From: JBOGIF01 sp050742415
GTDB lineage: Bacteria > Actinomycetota > Acidimicrobiia > Acidimicrobiales > AC-14
DNA: 7,400 nt
Reading direction: 5' to 3'
Assembly: GCA_050742415.1 (NCBI GenBank)
Contig: JBOGIF010000072.1
Coordinates: 1-7,400, forward strand
Shown: positions 5,502 to 7,400 of the stretch, piece after piece
How the letters are laid out: each line of letters begins with the position of its first letter
Numbering within the stretch: the stretch's first letter is position 1
Notes under the pieces: model-generated
Seen by the model: only the letters and a program-made list of their open reading frames with translations
Told to the model about the DNA's origin: nothing
Databases searched by the model: none
Position numbers and translations under genes: made by a program

Positions 5502-5509
5502 CGGCCATC

Positions 5510-5515
5510 TAGCGT
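5510..5515 (+). promoter_or_regulatory. -10 element for the isomerase-family gene, nearly leaderless
   Basis: TAGCGT fits TANNNT and lies exactly 9 nt before ATG 5525. This is the same hexamer type and spacing as for the divergent gene. No Shine-Dalgarno sequence is visible, which supports initiation on a mRNA with almost no leader. Confidence 0.5.
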
Positions 5516-5524
5516 GCACAGACG

Positions 5525-6346
5525 ATGCTGCCCGCCCTTGCCGTCGCCATCGATTGGGACGAGGCCCGCTCAGCCCTCGGTAGGGCCACCGCGCAGCTGA
5601 CCGCCATGCTACGGAACTGCGACCGGCCGCACGCACCGGCGCTCGGGGTGTGGGACGTCACCGAGCTCGCGATCCACGTGTCCACGGCCATCGCAGCCGT
5701 CGCGGCCATGGCCCGCGGGACCGAGCCTCTGATGACCAACCTCTCGCAGCTCTCGGTGCTCACCGAGATGCTCGTCTCCGGCGAGACCGAGACCGACCTG
5801 GCCAAGGTGGCCGACCGGATCGACGCCGGAGGCGAGGATCTGTTGGGCGTCATGAACACAGGCAGCGACGACACCAGGAGCTGGTTGGTGGCAGGCATCG
5901 AGATGCGGCTCTCCACCTTGACGTGCCACGCCCTCAACGAGATCGTCGTGCACGGCCACGATCTCGCCAGGGCCATGTCCCGACCGTGGACCATCTCCGG
6001 GCCCCAGGCCCGGCTGGTGCTGAACGGGTTCCTCTTCCCGGTGCTCGCCGGCCTGGGGCGCGCCATCGTCGACCAGAAGGCGGCGGCCGGTGTCTCGGCC
6101 TCCTTCGACGTTCGCCTGCGTGGTGGCGGGCGGACCTACATGACCTTCAACGATGGTGACCTGACGCTTTCCGACTCCCCTGTGCGGCCCGTCGACTGCC
6201 ACCTCTCGGTCGATCCGGCCGCCTTCCTCCTCGTGGCCTGGGGCCGCCAAAGCCAATGGCCGGCCATCGCCCGGGGACAGCTCGTGGCGTGGGGACGCCG
6301 CCCGTGGCAAGGCGTCAAGCTCCGCTCGCTGGTGACGAACCCGTAG
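5525..6346 (+). CDS. Mycothiol-dependent maleylpyruvate isomerase-family protein
   Basis: This 273-aa protein has an N-terminal DinB-like four-helix MDMPI_N domain and a C-terminal SCP2-like domain. The founding enzyme isomerises maleylpyruvate to fumarylpyruvate using mycothiol, but most paralogues act on unknown substrates, so the reaction here is not settled. The metal triad of the characterised enzyme (His, Glu, His with Glu-x3-His spacing) is present as H51 (VTELAIHV), E139 and H143 (NEIVVHGHDLA). The C-terminal part (about 190-273) has the typical DCHLSVDPAAFLLVAWGR and AWGRRPW segments. The gene diverges from the 485-aa gene. No gentisate-pathway gene is nearby, which argues against a dedicated aromatic-degradation role. 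Mycothiol dependence is one of the reasons for assigning the window to Actinomycetota. Confidence 0.88.
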   Translation: MLPALAVAIDWDEARSALGRATAQLTAMLRNCDRPHAPALGVWDVTELAIHVSTAIAAVAAMARGTEPLMTNLSQLSVLTEMLVSGETETDLAKVADRIDAGGEDLLGVMNTGSDDTRSWLVAGIEMRLSTLTCHALNEIVVHGHDLARAMSRPWTISGPQARLVLNGFLFPVLAGLGRAIVDQKAAAGVSASFDVRLRGGGRTYMTFNDGDLTLSDSPVRPVDCHLSVDPAAFLLVAWGRQSQWPAIARGQLVAWGRRPWQGVKLRSLVTNP

Positions 6347-6362
6347 GGCCCGTCGCTCTGCC

Positions 6363-6782
6363 TCAGTCGGGTGGCGGTCGGGGACCCTGGCGGCGGGGGT
6401 CGTAGCCGGGGCCCGGCTGGCCCGGCTGGTCCGGGCCGGCGGGGTACCACCCGGGAGGCGGCGGCGGTGGCGGGCTCTCCGGCGCGGTGTAGCGCCGGGC
6501 GGGCAGCGACGACGTGCGGGAGCCCGAGTCGAAAGCGATTCGGAAGGCGAGGATCCACCCGATCACCGTCCATCCGGCCAGGCCGTTCATGACCAGCGTG
6601 TGCACCATGAAGGGGCTCCGACGCACGGCCGCTACCAGGCTCGGCAACCAATAGATGATGGTTGCGGCGGCGTAGATCGCGACCAGGACCGACAGCCCAC
6701 TGACGAACGATTCCAAGGGCTCCAGCGTGCTCTCGGGCGGAGTCGTCGTCACCTGCTGCAGCATCGCCAACATGGCCCGCAT
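6363..6782 (-). CDS. Two-TM superinfection-immunity-domain protein with Pro-rich tail
   Basis: This 139-aa membrane protein has two hydrophobic helices, about 27-52 and 59-84, joined by a short basic turn (VRRSP). The signature of the superinfection immunity domain (related to phage T4 Imm) is clear: YWLPSLVAAVRR, then NGLAGWTVIGWILAF with GWTVIGW at 70-76. In bacterial chromosomes this domain is common in small membrane proteins of unknown function, so a role against phage is not implied. Residues 86-139 form a Pro/Gly-rich, probably cytoplasmic tail containing PPPGWYPAGPDQPGQ. ATG 6782 has a good GAGGGG ribosome-binding site just upstream. ATG at codon 4 is an alternative start. The stop lies 16 bp from the convergent isomerase-family stop. 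Confidence 0.85.
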   Translation of the reverse strand: MRAMLAMLQQVTTTPPESTLEPLESFVSGLSVLVAIYAAATIIYWLPSLVAAVRRSPFMVHTLVMNGLAGWTVIGWILAFRIAFDSGSRTSSLPARRYTAPESPPPPPPPGWYPAGPDQPGQPGPGYDPRRQGPRPPPD

Positions 6783-6830
6783 CGTTACACCCCTCGACCG
6801 TTCCCGCCGTTCTGATGCTCTCAGCGCCCC

Positions 6831-6902
6831 CGACCAGGCCTACGCGACTGTGCCATCCACGATCCCGCGGGCAACATGGTCCACATCCAGGAGCTGCGCT
6901 GA
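6831..6902 (+). pseudogene. C-terminal relic of a VOC-fold protein
   Basis: In one frame ending at TGA 6900-6902, the sequence encodes GLRDCAIHDPAGNMVHIQEL. This is the characteristic end of VOC (glyoxalase/bleomycin-resistance/dioxygenase fold) proteins, where a DPxGN turn leads into the last strand bearing the metal-ligand Glu. An in-frame stop at 6813-6815 cuts the frame upstream, and the rest of the roughly 120-residue domain is missing. The 5' break lies close to the start of the neighbouring minus-strand gene at 6782, so the N-terminal part was probably deleted. The fragment ends 34 bp before the UvrA-like gene, which suggests that it was once the upstream gene of that pair. Confidence 0.6.
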
Positions 6903-6936
6903 GCCATCCGGCGATCGCAGCCATGATGGAGACACG

Positions 6937-7400
6937 ATGAGCAAGGCCAAGCAGGCGGACCCGCAGTCGCCTGCGCCACACGTCGCCGACAGCCACGATC
7001 TGATCCGCGTGCACGGCGCGCGCGTGAACAACCTTTCCGACGTCAGCGTCGAGATCCCGAAGCGCCGGCTGACGGTGTTCACCGGCGTCTCCGGCTCGGG
7101 CAAGAGCTCGCTCGTCTTCGGCACGATCGCCGCGGAGTCGCAGCGGATGATCAACGAGACCTACAGCGCATTCGTGCAGGGCTTCATGCCGACGCTGGCG
7201 CGGCCCGACGTCGACGTGCTCGACGGCCTGACGACCGCGATCATCGTCGACCAAGAGCGGATGGGTGCCAACCCCCGCTCCACCGTCGGCACCGCCACCG
7301 ACGCCAACGCGATGCTGCGGATCGTCTTCAGCCGGCTCGGCGAGCCGAGTGCCGGGCCGTCGTTCCACTACAGCTTCAACCTGCCCGCCGGCGCCTGCCC
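6937..7400 (+). CDS. UvrA-like ABC ATPase, 3' end beyond the window
   Basis: The first 154 residues are present and the frame is open to the window edge. HGARVNNLSDVSVEIPKRRL leads into the Walker A motif GVSGSGKSS (50-58). The UvrA-specific segments TYSAFVQGFMP, a PDVD...LDGL stretch, VDQERMGANPRSTVGT and a FNLPAGAC end follow. The last, at the edge, looks like the first cysteine of the zinc module. UvrA proteins bind damaged DNA for excision repair. The wording of these segments (ESQRMINETYSAF rather than the housekeeping form) resembles the shorter UvrA paralogues linked with resistance to DNA-binding drugs, but the rest of the gene is needed to tell. ATG 6937 has a GGAGA ribosome-binding site (6928-6932). 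No in-frame upstream start was preferred. Confidence 0.87.
   Translation, partial: MSKAKQADPQSPAPHVADSHDLIRVHGARVNNLSDVSVEIPKRRLTVFTGVSGSGKSSLVFGTIAAESQRMINETYSAFVQGFMPTLARPDVDVLDGLTTAIIVDQERMGANPRSTVGTATDANAMLRIVFSRLGEPSAGPSFHYSFNLPAGAC

Noticed and set aside
6136..7368. Long minus-strand open frame spanning three genes
   Set aside because: It covers the isomerase-family 3' end, the immunity-domain gene in another frame and the UvrA-like gene antisense. The overlapped genes have clear motifs, and this frame has none.

Overview
The window is very GC-rich, with codon third positions dominated by G and C. It carries two actinobacterial signatures: a DUF4193 zinc-ribbon protein and a mycothiol-dependent maleylpyruvate isomerase-type enzyme. 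Together with the ThyX-like protein and the unnamed 485-aa protein, this suggests an Actinomycetota chromosome, perhaps from an Acidimicrobiia-like lineage. The phylum is well supported; the class is a guess.

Layout. Positions 1-1368 (+) hold the 3' part of a tandem-domain ThyX-like (FAD-dependent thymidylate synthase family) protein. Positions 1369-1919 are a 551-bp gap without a convincing protein. It holds a 13-bp inverted repeat, a weak terminator-like hairpin, a possible pseudoknot, a compact three-way-junction fold at 1677-1817 and a possible promoter. Positions 1920-3984 (+) are a close-packed four-gene series: an acidic repeat protein ending in a DUF4193 zinc ribbon, an unnamed helical protein, a GNAT acetyltransferase and a Nudix hydrolase. 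The last three genes are joined by 4-bp start/stop overlaps. A 485-aa protein of unknown function runs the other way (5442-3985), with its stop codon abutting that of the Nudix gene. An 82-bp divergent promoter region separates it from a mycothiol-dependent isomerase-family enzyme at 5525-6346 (+). Next come a small two-TM protein with a superinfection-immunity-like domain (6782-6363, -), a relic of a VOC (glyoxalase/bleomycin-resistance fold) gene, and the 5' end of a UvrA-like ATPase (6937-7400, +) that runs out of the window.

How the genes fit together. ThyX-like and Nudix (possible MutT-type) proteins both touch nucleotide metabolism, but they are separated by the structured gap and probably not co-transcribed. 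The DUF4193/helical/GNAT/Nudix set looks like one operon without an obvious single pathway. The two genes flanking 5443-5524 each have a TAGNNT hexamer exactly 9 nt before the ATG, which suggests nearly leaderless divergent transcription around a small palindrome. The UvrA-like gene beside a VOC remnant suggests a decayed resistance or detoxification pair.

The observations most worth following up are the three-way-junction RNA candidate, the complementary loss of signature-motif halves in the ThyX-like protein, and the tripartite 485-aa protein. No CRISPR array, tRNA, rRNA or intact insertion sequence was seen.
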